A stretch of 64,000 bases of DNA from Phytobacter palmae (GTDB taxonomy: Bacteria; Pseudomonadota; Gammaproteobacteria; Enterobacterales; Enterobacteriaceae), in assembly GCA_900112785.1 (NCBI GenBank), contig FONB01000010.1, forward strand, positions 62,001-126,000. The letters are read 5' to 3'. Shown here one piece after another: positions 45,977 to 55,411 of this stretch. Both the position numbers and the translations under genes were made by a program. Each line of letters opens with the position of its first letter. The stretch's first letter is position 1. The notes below the pieces were generated by a model. It saw only the letters and a list, made by a program, of their open reading frames with translations. It had not been told where the DNA came from and did not search any database.

Positions 45977-48355
45977 ATGTCCAACAATGGCTCGTCTCCG
46001 CTGGTGCTTTGGTATGACCAACTCGGCATGAATGATGTAGACAGAGTTGGGGGCAAAAATGCCTCCCTTGGTGAGATGATTACTAATCTGTCCGGTATGG
46101 GCGTAAGCGTACCCAATGGGTTTGCAACGACTGCCGATGCGTTTAACCAGTTTCTCGATCAAAGTGGCCTGAATAAGCGCATCTATGACCTGCTGGATAA
46201 AACGGACATTGACGACGTTTCCGAGCTGGCGAAAGCTGGCGCGCAGATTCGCCAGTGGATAGTTGATACCCCGTTCCAGCCGGCGTTTGAAGATGCAATC
46301 CATCAGGCATATGCCAGACTGTCTGCTGATGACGAGCAGGCATCCTTTGCTGTGCGTTCTTCCGCAACGGCAGAAGATATGCCAGACGCTTCCTTTGCGG
46401 GTCAGCAGGAAACCTTCCTGAACGTACAGGGGTATGATGCTGTGCTGGTGGCGGTGAAGCACGTCTTCGCTTCTCTGTTCAACGACCGTGCGATCTCCTA
46501 CCGCGTGCATCAGGGTTATGATCACCGCGGTGTGGCGCTCTCTGCCGGGGTGCAACGGATGGTGCGATCAGACATTGGTTCTTCCGGTGTCATGTTCTCT
46601 ATCGACACAGAATCCGGCTTTGATCAGGTGGTATTCGTCACCGCGGCCTGGGGCCTGGGTGAGATGGTGGTACAGGGTGCAGTTAACCCGGATGAATTTT
46701 ATGTTCACAAACCAACGCTGGCAGCAGGGCGTCCGGCTATTGTGCGCCGCACCATGGGTTCGAAGAAAATTCGCATGGTCTATGCACCGACCCAGGAGCA
46801 TGGCAAACAGGTGCGTATTGAGGACGTTGAACAGGCTAACCGCGATCGCTTCTCGCTGACCAACGAGGAAGTGCAGGAGCTGGCGAAACAGGCTGTGCAG
46901 ATTGAAAAACACTATGGCCGACCAATGGACATTGAATGGGCGAAAGACGGCCATACTGGCAAACTGTTTATTGTACAGGCGCGTCCGGAGACTGTGCGCT
47001 CTCGCGGTAAAGTGATGGAGCGTTATACGCTGCACGCACAGGGCAAAATCATTGCCGAAGGGCGTGCGATTGGCCAGCGCATCGGAGCAGGCCCGGTAAA
47101 AGTGATTCACGACATCAGTGAAATGAATCGTATCGAAGCAGGCGATGTGCTGGTGACCGACATGACTGACCCGGACTGGGAACCAATCATGAAAAAAGCG
47201 GCCGCTATTGTCACCAACCGTGGTGGCCGTACCTGCCATGCAGCCATTATTGCGCGTGAGCTGGGGATCCCGGCTGTCGTCGGTTGCGGTGACGCAACGG
47301 AACGCATGAAAGATGGCGATAAAGTGACCGTCTCCTGCGCCGAAGGTGACACGGGGTACGTTTACGCTGAGATGCTCGACTTTAGCGTGAAAAGCTCAAG
47401 CATTGATGAAATGCCTGCGCTGCCGCTCAAAATTATGATGAACGTCGGCAACCCGGACAGAGCGTTTGATTTTGCCTGTCTGCCAAATGAAGGGGTTGGC
47501 CTGGCGCGCCTGGAATTTATCATCAACCGCATGATCGGCGTACACCCGCGCGCATTGCTGGAGTTTGATGACCAGGACGTAAAACTGCAAAACGAAATCC
47601 GCGAAATCATGAAAGGCTATGATTCGCCGAAAGAGTTTTATGTTGGGCGTCTGACCGAAGGCATTGCAACACTTGGTGCGGCGTTCTATCCAAAACGGGT
47701 GATTGTGCGTCTGTCAGACTTTAAATCCAACGAGTATGCAAACCTCGTCGGCGGTGAACGTTACGAACCGGATGAAGAGAACCCGATGCTCGGCTTCCGT
47801 GGTGCTGGTCGCTATGTCTCCGACAGCTTCCGCGACTGTTTCGCGCTGGAATGTGAGGCGGTCAAACGCGTACGCAACGATATGGGGCTGACCAATGTGG
47901 AGATCATGGTCCCGTTTGTTCGCACCGTTGAACAGGCGAAAGCAGTGGTCGAAGAGCTGGCACGTCAGGGGCTCAAGCGTGGCGAAAACGGACTCAAGAT
48001 TATCATGATGTGCGAGATCCCCTCGAATGCGCTGCTGGCTGATCAGTTCCTGGAGCACTTTGACGGCTTCTCTATCGGCTCAAATGACATGACGCAGCTG
48101 GCGCTGGGGCTGGATCGCGACTCCGGCGTTGTCTCAGAGCTGTTCGATGAGCGTAATGACGCGGTGAAAGCCCTGTTGTCGATGGCTATTCGCGCTGCCA
48201 AAAAACACGGCAAATATGTCGGTATCTGTGGTCAGGGCCCGTCGGACCATGAAGACTTCGCCGCCTGGCTGATGGAAGAGGGGATCGATAGCCTCTCCCT
48301 GAACCCGGACACTGTGGTTCAAACCTGGCTGACGCTGGCTGAACTGAACAAATAA
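45977..48355 (+). CDS. ppsA: Phosphoenolpyruvate synthase PpsA
   Basis: Converts pyruvate and ATP to phosphoenolpyruvate, AMP and phosphate for gluconeogenesis. It has 792 residues: an N-terminal ATP-grasp domain (1-360), the swivelling phosphohistidine domain with [14 protein letters not shown] near 416 (catalytic His 421), and a C-terminal TIM barrel with [13 protein letters not shown] and [17 protein letters not shown]. PpsR phosphorylates the threonine beside the histidine. AAAAGGA precedes the ATG. Confidence 0.97.
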   Translation: MSNNGSSPLVLWYDQLGMNDVDRVGGKNASLGEMITNLSGMGVSVPNGFATTADAFNQFLDQSGLNKRIYDLLDKTDIDDVSELAKAGAQIRQWIVDTPFQPAFEDAIHQAYARLSADDEQASFAVRSSATAEDMPDASFAGQQETFLNVQGYDAVLVAVKHVFASLFNDRAISYRVHQGYDHRGVALSAGVQRMVRSDIGSSGVMFSIDTESGFDQVVFVTAAWGLGEMVVQGAVNPDEFYVHKPTLAAGRPAIVRRTMGSKKIRMVYAPTQEHGKQVRIEDVEQANRDRFSLTNEEVQELAKQAVQIEKHYGRPMDIEWAKDGHTGKLFIVQARPETVRSRGKVMERYTLHAQGKIIAEGRAIGQRIGAGPVKVIHDISEMNRIEAGDVLVTDMTDPDWEPIMKKAAAIVTNRGGRTCHAAIIARELGIPAVVGCGDATERMKDGDKVTVSCAEGDTGYVYAEMLDFSVKSSSIDEMPALPLKIMMNVGNPDRAFDFACLPNEGVGLARLEFIINRMIGVHPRALLEFDDQDVKLQNEIREIMKGYDSPKEFYVGRLTEGIATLGAAFYPKRVIVRLSDFKSNEYANLVGGERYEPDEENPMLGFRGAGRYVSDSFRDCFALECEAVKRVRNDMGLTNVEIMVPFVRTVEQAKAVVEELARQGLKRGENGLKIIMMCEIPSNALLADQFLEHFDGFSIGSNDMTQLALGLDRDSGVVSELFDERNDAVKALLSMAIRAAKKHGKYVGICGQGPSDHEDFAAWLMEEGIDSLSLNPDTVVQTWLTLAELNK

Positions 48356-48373
48356 GTCACATTGTTATTCTGA

Positions 48374-48409
48374 TAAAACCTCACTTCTGCGGAAGTGGGG
48401 TTTTTTTAT
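48374..48409 (+). terminator. Terminator after ppsA
   Basis: AAACCTCACTTC-TGCG-GAAGTGGGGTTTTTTT stem-loop. Confidence 0.92.
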
Positions 48410-48527
48410 GCCAAAAATACGGATGAAAAAGTTAATTCTCAGCTGAAACAAAATTTGCGCACGCTTGCCTTAGCGATAATGGTCACACCAGTCCTGCCGT
48501 AGATGCTGCGGTTATGACAGGTAATGT

Positions 48528-48611
48528 ATGAGGTGGCTTATCATTTGCGATTTCTTATTATTCGCCGTATGGGCTATTGAGGATTTCTCCGTTGAGGTAA
48601 CCGGACGTTAA
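48528..48611 (+). CDS. Possible 27-residue small membrane protein
   Basis: Short open frame read as MRWLIICDFLLFAVWAIED then FSVEVTGR. The first 17 residues are strongly hydrophobic, as in small inner-membrane proteins. A CAGG lies 8 bases upstream of the ATG, and GATAAT at 48474-48479 could be a -10, though no good -35 is visible. It lies between the ppsA terminator and rprA. I do not recognise it, and it could be chance. Confidence 0.25.
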   Translation: MRWLIICDFLLFAVWAIEDFSVEVTGR

Positions 48612-48654
48612 CCGCATCGCAGTTGTTTTTCCTGCATCAGCCTGTTTGTTGGAT

Positions 48655-48760
48655 AAAAAAAAGCCCACCGTGGGAGATGGGCAAAGACTACACACAGCAA
48701 TTCGTTGTTTCACTCAGGGGATTTCCATGCTTATAAATCAAGGTGTTGATTTATAACCGT
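48655..48760 (-). ncRNA. rprA: RprA regulatory sRNA
   Basis: About 106 nucleotides closely matching E. coli RprA: the 5' hairpin ACGGTTATAAATC...GATTTATAAG, the central GGAAATCCCCTGAGTGAAACAACGAA seed region (48695-48720) and the terminator GCCCATC-TCCCAC-GGTGGGC with eight T. RprA is an Hfq-dependent sRNA that activates rpoS translation and represses csgD and others. It lies downstream of ydiK on the same strand, as in E. coli. Confidence 0.95.
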
Positions 48761-48812
48761 GACCTTATAGTAGGCCATCCGGGATTTTAGCGTCGATCAG
48801 ATTCGTCTCATT
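48761..48812 (-). promoter_or_regulatory. rprA promoter with RcsB-type box
   Basis: On the minus strand GAGACGAATCTGATCGACG (about 48792-48810) matches the RcsB-binding region I recall from E. coli rprA, 31-50 bases before the transcript start. CTACTATAAGG (48763-48773) serves as -10. Confidence 0.7.
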
Positions 48813-48847
48813 AGTTAAACGGTGGTTAAGATTTTGCGGGAAAAATG

Positions 48848-48879
48848 GCGCAAGCCTTCTGTCGGGAGGCTTGCGCACG
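48848..48879 (-). terminator. Hairpin downstream of ydiK
   Basis: GCGCAAGCCT and AGGCTTGCGC form a 10-base-pair stem with an 8-base loop. On the minus strand it is followed by ATTTTTCC, so it can end the ydiK message before rprA. Confidence 0.75.
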
Positions 48880-48934
48880 GGAGGAGCAGTAAATAAATGA
48901 TTAGCAATGCTTCATAATCAGATTAAAGAGCGTA

Positions 48935-50047
48935 TCAGATATGGGTATCATCTGGATGGTGTATATCTTCCAGCGCATCATTTTCCGCCGGGCCGGGCAT
49001 GGGCGCTTCGTTAACCCAGGCGGAAAAGAGTCGCCATGAAACGGCCAGTAATACCGGACCAATAAACAACCCGATCATCCCGAAAGCCACCAGACCGCCA
49101 ATAACACCGGAAAGAATCAGGATCATCGGCAAGTCGGCCCCCATACGAATCAACATTGGACGGATAAAGTTATCCAGCGTGCCCACCACGCAACTCCAGA
49201 CCAGTAACACCGTGCCCCATGTCGAGTCGCCACTCCAGTAGAGCCAGATAATTGCAGGCACCAGCACAACCAGCGGACCGAGTTGTACAAGGCATGTCAT
49301 TAACATAATGACGGTGAATAACGTGGTATATGGCACACCCGCTATCGCCAGGCCAATTCCTCCCAGAACCGCCTGCACCAGCGCAGTGACGACCACGCCG
49401 AGCGCGACAGCGCGAATAGCCTGACCGGCCAGCAGAACAGCGGCATCGCCGCGTTTGGCCGCCAGACGATAGGCAAAATGGCGAATCCCCAGTGCAACCT
49501 GCTCGCCGCGCCAGTACAGCAGGGCGCTAAATAGCAGCATTAACGCGCAGTGCAGCATAAAGCGTCCGATATGTGCAGCCTGTCCGACAAACCATGTGGT
49601 GGTGGTGCCGACATAAGGACGAACTTTGGCAAGTATCGCACTGCCGCCCATATCCAGCAGGTTGTGCCAGCCGCTATACAGTTTGTCGCCGATCAGCGGA
49701 ATACTGTTCAGCCACTCCAGAGCCGGCGGCGTCATTTCACCCGATGTAATGGCCTGAATGACCGGACCGCTATTGTCCACCAGGCTGTTAACCAGCAGCG
49801 CTACCGGAACAATAAATAGCAGGATTAACAATAACGTCATCACGATGACCGCCAGTGAACGGCGGCCAAACAACGCGCGCTGTACGCGAAGGAGCACCGG
49901 CCAGGTGGCAATGACCACGGTACCAGCCCAGGCGAAACCAAGAATAAAAGGCTGAACGATCCACAAACAGGCGATGATCATAAGGGCTAAAAACAGTACC
50001 GACAGCATCACCTGCGGTACATCCCTGGACTGCGATTGAAAGGCCAT
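48935..50047 (-). CDS. ydiK: AI-2E family membrane transporter YdiK
   Basis: Inner-membrane protein of 370 residues in the UPF0118/AI-2 exporter family with seven or eight hydrophobic helices. The typical C-terminal part has GVPYTTLFTVIMLMTCLVQLGPLVVLVP and the GTLDNFIRPMLI loop near 290. The substrate of this member is unknown. The start ATG lacks a clear ribosome site. It is divergent from ydiJ. Confidence 0.92.
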   Translation of the reverse strand: MAFQSQSRDVPQVMLSVLFLALMIIACLWIVQPFILGFAWAGTVVIATWPVLLRVQRALFGRRSLAVIVMTLLLILLFIVPVALLVNSLVDNSGPVIQAITSGEMTPPALEWLNSIPLIGDKLYSGWHNLLDMGGSAILAKVRPYVGTTTTWFVGQAAHIGRFMLHCALMLLFSALLYWRGEQVALGIRHFAYRLAAKRGDAAVLLAGQAIRAVALGVVVTALVQAVLGGIGLAIAGVPYTTLFTVIMLMTCLVQLGPLVVLVPAIIWLYWSGDSTWGTVLLVWSCVVGTLDNFIRPMLIRMGADLPMILILSGVIGGLVAFGMIGLFIGPVLLAVSWRLFSAWVNEAPMPGPAENDALEDIHHPDDTHI

Positions 50048-50241
50048 AAAACGTAATCACCTTTAAAGGGAGGATGCGAAATCAGTAAAGATAATGATTA
50101 ATGATTTCAGCGGTTTTTGACAGTCTGATTCTGCCCGTAATTCTGGTGGGCGCATAAGAAAAAAATGTGATACAACGATGGATGCTGCAAGCAAACGATT
50201 AACTATTCACAACTACTAACAGTCAGGCAGGGTCAAGAGTA

Positions 50242-53200
50242 ATGATCCCACAGATTTCTCAGGCACCAGGTGTCGTTCAATTGGTGCTGAATTTTTTACA
50301 GGCACTGGAGCAACAAGGTTTTACCGGCGATACCGCCACAAGTTATGCCGACAGGCTGACCATGGCGACCGACAACAGTATCTACCAATTGCTACCCGAT
50401 GCGGTTGTCTTTCCCCGTTCTACTTCCGATGTCGCCTTGATTTCACGCATCGCGGCGGAAACGCGTTTTCAGTCGCTGGTGTTCACACCGCGCGGTGGTG
50501 GCACCGGTACAAATGGCCAGGCGCTGAATCAGGGTATCATTGTTGATATGTCCCGCTATATGAACCGCATTATAGAGATCAATCCTGAAGAGGGATGGGT
50601 GCGGGTTGAAGCGGGTGTCATCAAAGATCAACTCAATCAGTTCCTTAAACCTTACGGCTATTTCTTCGCGCCAGAGCTTTCCACCAGTAACCGTGCGACA
50701 CTCGGCGGCATGATCAATACCGATGCTTCCGGTCAGGGGTCACTGGTCTACGGAAAAACATCCGATCATGTCCTGGGCGTTCGCGCCGTGTTACTTGGCG
50801 GCGATATTCTGGACACCCAACCGGTGCCAGTGGAACTGGCGCAGACGCTGGGTAAAGCGAATACGGCTGTAGGGCGCATCTACCGTACTGTTTTCGAGCG
50901 TTGCCGGGACAACCGTCAGCTGATTATCGACAAATTCCCTAAACTAAACCGTTTCCTCACGGGTTACGACCTGCGCCATGTCTTCAATGATGAGATGACC
51001 GAGTTTGACCTGACACGCGTATTGACCGGCTCAGAGGGAACGCTGGCATTTATTACCGAAGCGCGGCTGGACATTACCCGTCTGCCGAAAGTGCGTCGCC
51101 TGGTAAATGTGAAATACGATTCGTTCGACTCCGCGCTGCGTAATGCTCCGTTTATGGTGGAAGCGCGAGCACTGTCGGTTGAAACGGTGGACTCAAAAGT
51201 CCTCAACCTGGCACGTGAAGACATCATCTGGCACTCCGTAAATGAACTGATCACCGATGTGCCGGATAAGACCATGCTGGGTCTGAATATTGTCGAGTTT
51301 GCCGGTGATGACGAAGCGCTAATTAATGAGCAGGTTACCTCTCTGTGCTCTCGCCTGGATTCCCTGATGGCGGAAGGGGCTGGCGGGGTGATTGGCTGGC
51401 AGATTTGCGACGAGCTGGCGGGCATTGAGCGTATCTACGCGATGCGTAAAAAAGCGGTCGGCCTGCTGGGTAATGCGAAAGGGGCGGCAAAACCGATTCC
51501 GTTCGCAGAAGATACCTGTGTGCCACCGGAACACCTTGCTGACTATATCGCCGAGTTTCGCGCATTGCTTGACAGCCATGGGCTGAGCTACGGCATGTTC
51601 GGTCATGTGGATGCGGGTGTATTGCATGTGCGCCCGGCGTTAGATATGTGCGACCCGCAACAGGAGGTTTTGATGAAGAAAATCTCCGATGATGTGGTGG
51701 CGTTGACGGCAAAATACGGTGGCTTGCTCTGGGGTGAGCACGGTAAAGGTTTTCGTGCCGAATACAGCCCGGCATTCTTTGGTGCGGAACTGTATGCAGA
51801 GCTGCGTAAAGTGAAAGCCGCGTTTGACCCGGCTAACCGCCTCAACCCAGGTAAAATCTGTCCGCCTGAGGGGATTGACGCGCCGATGAAGCAGGTAGAT
51901 GACGTTAAACGCGGCAGCTTTGATCGTCAAATTCCGCTTGCCGTGCGTTCGTCATGGCGCGGCGCGATGGAGTGCAATGGCAACGGTTTGTGCTTCAACT
52001 TTGATGCCAAAAGTCCCATGTGTCCGTCGATGAAAATTTCCGCAGATCGTATTCATTCGCCGAAAGGCCGTGCCACGCTGGTCCGTGAGTGGCTGCGTCT
52101 GCTGGCCGATCGTGGTATCGACCCGGTGAAGCTGGAAAAAGAGATGCCGGAAAAACGTGCCAGCCTGCGCTCGCTAATTGAACGTACCCGCAATAGCTGG
52201 CACGCGCGTCACGGCGAGTATGATTTTTCGCATGAAGTGAAAGAGGCTATGTCGGGGTGTCTGGCCTGTAAAGCCTGCTCGACCCAGTGCCCGATCAAAA
52301 TTGATGTGCCGGAGTTCCGCTCTCGCTTCCTGCAGCTTTACCACACGCGCTACCTGCGTCCTGTACGCGATCATCTGGTCGCGACGGTGGAAAGCTATGC
52401 GCCGCTGATGGCACGCGCGCCCAGGACATTCAATTTCTTTATGAGTCAGCCGTGGGTGCGTTCCCTTTCGCAAAAACATATTGGCATGGTGGACCTGCCG
52501 TTGTTGTCTGTTCCCTCTTTACAACGGCAGATGATCGGCCACCGTTCGGCGAACCTGACACTGGAGCAGCTTGAAACGTTGAGTGATGCGGAAAAAGCGA
52601 CCACGGTGCTGGTGGTGCAGGATCCGTTCACCAGTTACTACGATGCGCAAGTGGTGGCCGATTTCGTTCGTCTGGTGGAAAAGCTGGGTTACCAGCCCGT
52701 TGTCCTGCCCTTTTCACCGAACGGCAAAGCGCAGCATATCAAAGGGTTCCTGCAACGTTTTGCGAAAACCGCACAGAAAACTTCGGATTTCCTTAACCGC
52801 GTTGCGCAACTGGGAATGCCAATGGTGGGTGTCGACCCGGCTCTGGTGCTCTGCTACCGTGATGAATACAAGCAGACACTTGGCGAGAAGCGCGGCGATT
52901 TTCATGTCATGTTAGTACATGAATGGCTGCCTTCCGCACTGGAAGGGCGCGAGAATCGCACTATTAGCGGTGAGCCCTGGTATCTGTTTGGCCACTGTAC
53001 TGAGGTGACTGCGCTACCTGCTTCTGTTTCGCAATGGACCTCCATTTTTGCCCGTTTTGGCGCGAAGCTGGAAAATGTCAGCGTAGGTTGCTGCGGTATG
53101 GCAGGAACCTATGGACATGAAGTCAAGAACCACGCCAACTCGTTGGGAATTTACGAGTTGTCCTGGCATCAGGCGCTACAACGTTTACCGCGTAGCCGTT

Positions 53201-53298
53201 GTCTGGCGACAGGCTACTCCTGCCGTAGCCAGGTGAAGCGTGTGGAAGGGAATGGCGTGCGCCATCCGTTGCAGGCGCTACTGGAGATAATAGGATGA
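50242..53298 (+). CDS. ydiJ: FAD/Fe-S oxidoreductase YdiJ
   Basis: Large flavo-iron-sulfur dehydrogenase of 1018 residues, related to D-2-hydroxyglutarate and D-lactate dehydrogenases. An N-terminal FAD-binding domain (PRGGGTGTNGQ near 89, ATLGGMINTDASGQGS near 152) is followed by the FAD-oxidase C domain (FGHVDAGVLHVRP near 452), a 4Fe-4S segment CLACKACSTQCPIKID near 673, and a C-terminal CCG-type domain with VGCCGMAG near 950. D-2-hydroxyglutarate is the reported substrate in E. coli. Its TGA overlaps the menI start by four bases. Confidence 0.94.
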   Translation: MIPQISQAPGVVQLVLNFLQALEQQGFTGDTATSYADRLTMATDNSIYQLLPDAVVFPRSTSDVALISRIAAETRFQSLVFTPRGGGTGTNGQALNQGIIVDMSRYMNRIIEINPEEGWVRVEAGVIKDQLNQFLKPYGYFFAPELSTSNRATLGGMINTDASGQGSLVYGKTSDHVLGVRAVLLGGDILDTQPVPVELAQTLGKANTAVGRIYRTVFERCRDNRQLIIDKFPKLNRFLTGYDLRHVFNDEMTEFDLTRVLTGSEGTLAFITEARLDITRLPKVRRLVNVKYDSFDSALRNAPFMVEARALSVETVDSKVLNLAREDIIWHSVNELITDVPDKTMLGLNIVEFAGDDEALINEQVTSLCSRLDSLMAEGAGGVIGWQICDELAGIERIYAMRKKAVGLLGNAKGAAKPIPFAEDTCVPPEHLADYIAEFRALLDSHGLSYGMFGHVDAGVLHVRPALDMCDPQQEVLMKKISDDVVALTAKYGGLLWGEHGKGFRAEYSPAFFGAELYAELRKVKAAFDPANRLNPGKICPPEGIDAPMKQVDDVKRGSFDRQIPLAVRSSWRGAMECNGNGLCFNFDAKSPMCPSMKISADRIHSPKGRATLVREWLRLLADRGIDPVKLEKEMPEKRASLRSLIERTRNSWHARHGEYDFSHEVKEAMSGCLACKACSTQCPIKIDVPEFRSRFLQLYHTRYLRPVRDHLVATVESYAPLMARAPRTFNFFMSQPWVRSLSQKHIGMVDLPLLSVPSLQRQMIGHRSANLTLEQLETLSDAEKATTVLVVQDPFTSYYDAQVVADFVRLVEKLGYQPVVLPFSPNGKAQHIKGFLQRFAKTAQKTSDFLNRVAQLGMPMVGVDPALVLCYRDEYKQTLGEKRGDFHVMLVHEWLPSALEGRENRTISGEPWYLFGHCTEVTALPASVSQWTSIFARFGAKLENVSVGCCGMAGTYGHEVKNHANSLGIYELSWHQALQRLPRSRCLATGYSCRSQVKRVEGNGVRHPLQALLEIIG

Positions 53299-53705
53299 TC
53301 TGGAAACGTGAGGTAACCCTTGACGCGCTCAATGCAATGGGCGCGGGCAATATGCTGGGGCTGCTGGATATCCGTTTTATTGCAATAAATGAAGACTCGC
53401 TGGAAGCGACCATGCCGGTTGATAGCCGCACATATCAGCCGTTTGGTTTGTTGCATGGGGGCGCTTCTGTGGTGCTGGCGGAGTCGCTGGGTTCCGTTGC
53501 CGGATATTTATGTACCGAAGGCGAGAAGAAAGTGGTTGGTGTTGAGGTAAATGCCAACCATATTCGTTCCGCTCGCAGCGGGCGTGTGCGCGGCGTGTGT
53601 CGTGCTCTCCATACCGGTAGTCGCCATCAGGTATGGCAAATTGATATTTACGATGAGCAGGATAAATTATGCTGCACTTCGCGACTCACGACTGCCGTTA
53701 TCTGA
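53295..53705 (+). CDS. menI: DHNA-CoA thioesterase MenI (YdiI)
   Basis: Hot-dog fold thioesterase of 136 residues that hydrolyses 1,4-dihydroxy-2-naphthoyl-CoA in menaquinone synthesis. The catalytic glutamate is E63 in LHGGASVVLAESLGS. ATG 53295 overlaps the ydiJ stop (ATGA), so the two are co-transcribed. The hairpin TTTGCGACAGG-GGAA-CCTGTCGCAAA follows the stop at 53712-53737. Confidence 0.95.
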   Translation: MIWKREVTLDALNAMGAGNMLGLLDIRFIAINEDSLEATMPVDSRTYQPFGLLHGGASVVLAESLGSVAGYLCTEGEKKVVGVEVNANHIRSARSGRVRGVCRALHTGSRHQVWQIDIYDEQDKLCCTSRLTTAVI

Positions 53706-53711
53706 GATAAA

Positions 53712-53740
53712 TTTGCGACAGGGGAACCTGTCGCAAAAAT
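53712..53740 (+). terminator. Hairpin after menI
   Basis: Eleven-base-pair perfect stem with a GGAA loop, closely after the menI stop; the downstream tract is only partly T-rich. Confidence 0.75.
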
Positions 53741-53784
53741 TCATATTTTCTTCATTCATTTTCACATCCAGACTTGTCCATTCG

Positions 53785-53914
53785 TGCTATATTGGGCGGG
53801 TTTCAAAACCGCTTCGATGTCCATCGAAGCCAGACGCTGTAACGCATAAAGACCTAATGAAGTAATTCGTTGTTTCCTTAAGCGCTACTCCCTACACGCT
53901 TACAGGTAACAACA
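53785..53914 (+). promoter_or_regulatory. Promoter and structured leader of the lpxP-like gene
   Basis: TGCTATATT at 53785-53793 is an extended -10 without a clear -35. The leader of about 115 bases contains CGGGTTT-CAAAACCG and the inverted repeat GCTTCGATG-TC-CATCGAAGC (53811-53830). A long structured leader suits the cold induction known for E. coli lpxP, but this is inference. Confidence 0.5.
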
Positions 53915-54832
53915 ATGCATTCATCGTTTAAAAGGGCCTTTTTACACCCTCGTAACTGGGGCACATGGGCTGGTCTTGGTCTGCTCTGGTTGCTCGTTCA
54001 ACTGCCTTATCCTCTTATCTCCCACTTTGGGGAAATGCTCGGAAAATTAGCCCGTCCTTTTCTTAAGCGTCGCGAACGTATTGCTCGCCGCAATCTGGAG
54101 CTTTGTTTTCCCAGGATGAGCGACGAGCTTCGCGAGGCAATGATTGAGAAAAATTTCATGTCGCTCGGCATGGCGCTATTTGAAACCGGTATGGCCTGGT
54201 TCTGGCCTGACAGCCGTGTGCGCCGCTGGTTCGACGTTGAAGGCTATCAGAACCTCGTTGCCGCACAGGCGAGCCAGCGTGGCGTGATGGTTGTCGGTGT
54301 CCATTTTATGTCGCTGGAGCTTGGTGGCCGCGTGATGGGCCTGTGCCAGCCGATGATGGCGACATACCGTCCGCATAATAGTGAATTGATGGAGTGGGTA
54401 CAGACGCGAGGCCGTATGCGTTCCAATAAATCAATGATTGACAGACGCAATCTGAAAGGACTTGTGAGCGAGCTTAAAAAAGGCGAGGCCGTCTGGTTTG
54501 CACCCGATCAGGATTACGGCAGCAAAGGCAGTACCTTCGCGCCATTTTTCTCTGTCGAAAATGCGGCAACTACCAACGGCACATATGTTTTATCCCGCCT
54601 TTCCGGGGCTTCAATGTTGACGGTTACCATGGTGCGCAAAGCGGATCGCTCAGGTTATTCACTGCATATCGGCAAGGCTATGACCGATTATCCGGCGAAA
54701 GATGAACACGAGGCCGCCAGTTATATCAATAAAGTCATTGAGCGCGAGATTTTGCGCGCGCCGGAACAGTATCTGTGGATCCATCGTCGCTTCAAAACCC
54801 GCCCGCCGGGAGAAGCATCATTGTACCTGTAA
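53915..54832 (+). CDS. lpxP: Lipid A acyltransferase, LpxP-like
   Basis: Inner-membrane LpxL/LpxM/LpxP-family acyltransferase of 305 residues that adds a secondary acyl chain to Kdo2-lipid IVA. One N-terminal membrane anchor (GLGLLWLLVQLPYPLI near 21-36) precedes the catalytic H-X4-E motif VHFMSLELGG near 129. It resembles E. coli LpxP (palmitoleoyl, cold-induced) more than LpxL, including WIHRRFKTRPPGE at the end. In E. coli lpxP is elsewhere, so this may be a second copy or a relocated gene; chain specificity cannot be read. Confidence 0.85.
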   Translation: MHSSFKRAFLHPRNWGTWAGLGLLWLLVQLPYPLISHFGEMLGKLARPFLKRRERIARRNLELCFPRMSDELREAMIEKNFMSLGMALFETGMAWFWPDSRVRRWFDVEGYQNLVAAQASQRGVMVVGVHFMSLELGGRVMGLCQPMMATYRPHNSELMEWVQTRGRMRSNKSMIDRRNLKGLVSELKKGEAVWFAPDQDYGSKGSTFAPFFSVENAATTNGTYVLSRLSGASMLTVTMVRKADRSGYSLHIGKAMTDYPAKDEHEAASYINKVIEREILRAPEQYLWIHRRFKTRPPGEASLYL

Positions 54833-54840
54833 TTCCTGTC

Positions 54841-54863
54841 CCGGTCGGCGTTCAGCCGACCGG
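54841..54863 (+). repeat. GC hairpin after lpxP-like gene
   Basis: CCGGTCGGC and GCCGACCGG form a perfect 9-base-pair stem with a GTTCA loop, with no T tract on either side. It is likely an mRNA 3'-end or processing hairpin. The remaining bases to 55013 show no gene. Confidence 0.6.
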
Positions 54864-55013
54864 ATACTGGCCCGCAACAGGGCCAGCCAGATTTTTCTCC
54901 TGACTAACGCGACCATGTCGAACGGTATCCACGCCCTGTAGACCTGTCGATATTGCTTATGCAGTAGCGCAATGCAACTTCACCAAACGTCAACTTTTCG
55001 CGTTAAGGGCGTA

Positions 55014-55223
55014 TTAATCGAGCGCCGGGATCGCCAGCCCTTTAAGCTTAATCACGAAGTGATTTTCATGGCGGGTAATTTTCGCGCCTTCATCGCAATA
55101 TTCGGTTGAGAGCTGAAAAAACGCGTCTGCGTCAACATCGAACGCCAGTTCGATTTCACTATACTTCCCTGAGTTAAGCATTTGATAAACTTGCTTTAAG
55201 CTGTGTGCTTTGGCTATCGACAT
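55014..55223 (-). CDS. Small conserved-looking protein, unknown
   Basis: A 69-residue soluble protein with an acidic middle (IELAFDVDADAFFQLSTEY) and a hydrophobic tail FVIKLKGLAIPALD. GAGG nine bases before the ATG and normal base composition support it as real. I do not recognise the family; it is not E. coli YdiH, which lies in this interval in that species. It is divergent from zinT and on the opposite strand to its neighbours. No catalytic motif is visible. Confidence 0.65.
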   Translation of the reverse strand: MSIAKAHSLKQVYQMLNSGKYSEIELAFDVDADAFFQLSTEYCDEGAKITRHENHFVIKLKGLAIPALD

Positions 55224-55360
55224 GATTAAAGAACCTCAGAAATGATGGCGAAATGGTTAAAACCTGACCATTGCTTTATAGCAGGCAATGGCGAAATTTC
55301 CATCCGTGAAGCAGGAGGGAGCACGTAACGTTAACAGGTAATTTTTACATCTTGAATTAT

Positions 55361-55382
55361 GATATGTTATATCATAACATTT
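55361..55382 (+). promoter_or_regulatory. Zur box of zinT
   Basis: GATATGTTATATCATAACAT, a near-palindrome matching the enterobacterial Zur consensus (TGTTATA-N-TATAACA type), ends 30 bases before the zinT start. Confidence 0.85.
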
Positions 55383-55411
55383 ACCTCTTTTCATAAACCG
55401 AGGGACGGATT

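Noticed and set aside
45896-46555. 219-residue minus-strand frame over the ppsA start
   Set aside because: Fully antisense to ppsA, whose protein is unmistakable.
53811-53830. GCTTCGATGTCCATCGAAGC palindrome as a protein-binding operator
   Set aside because: No known operator matches it; I describe it as leader structure only.
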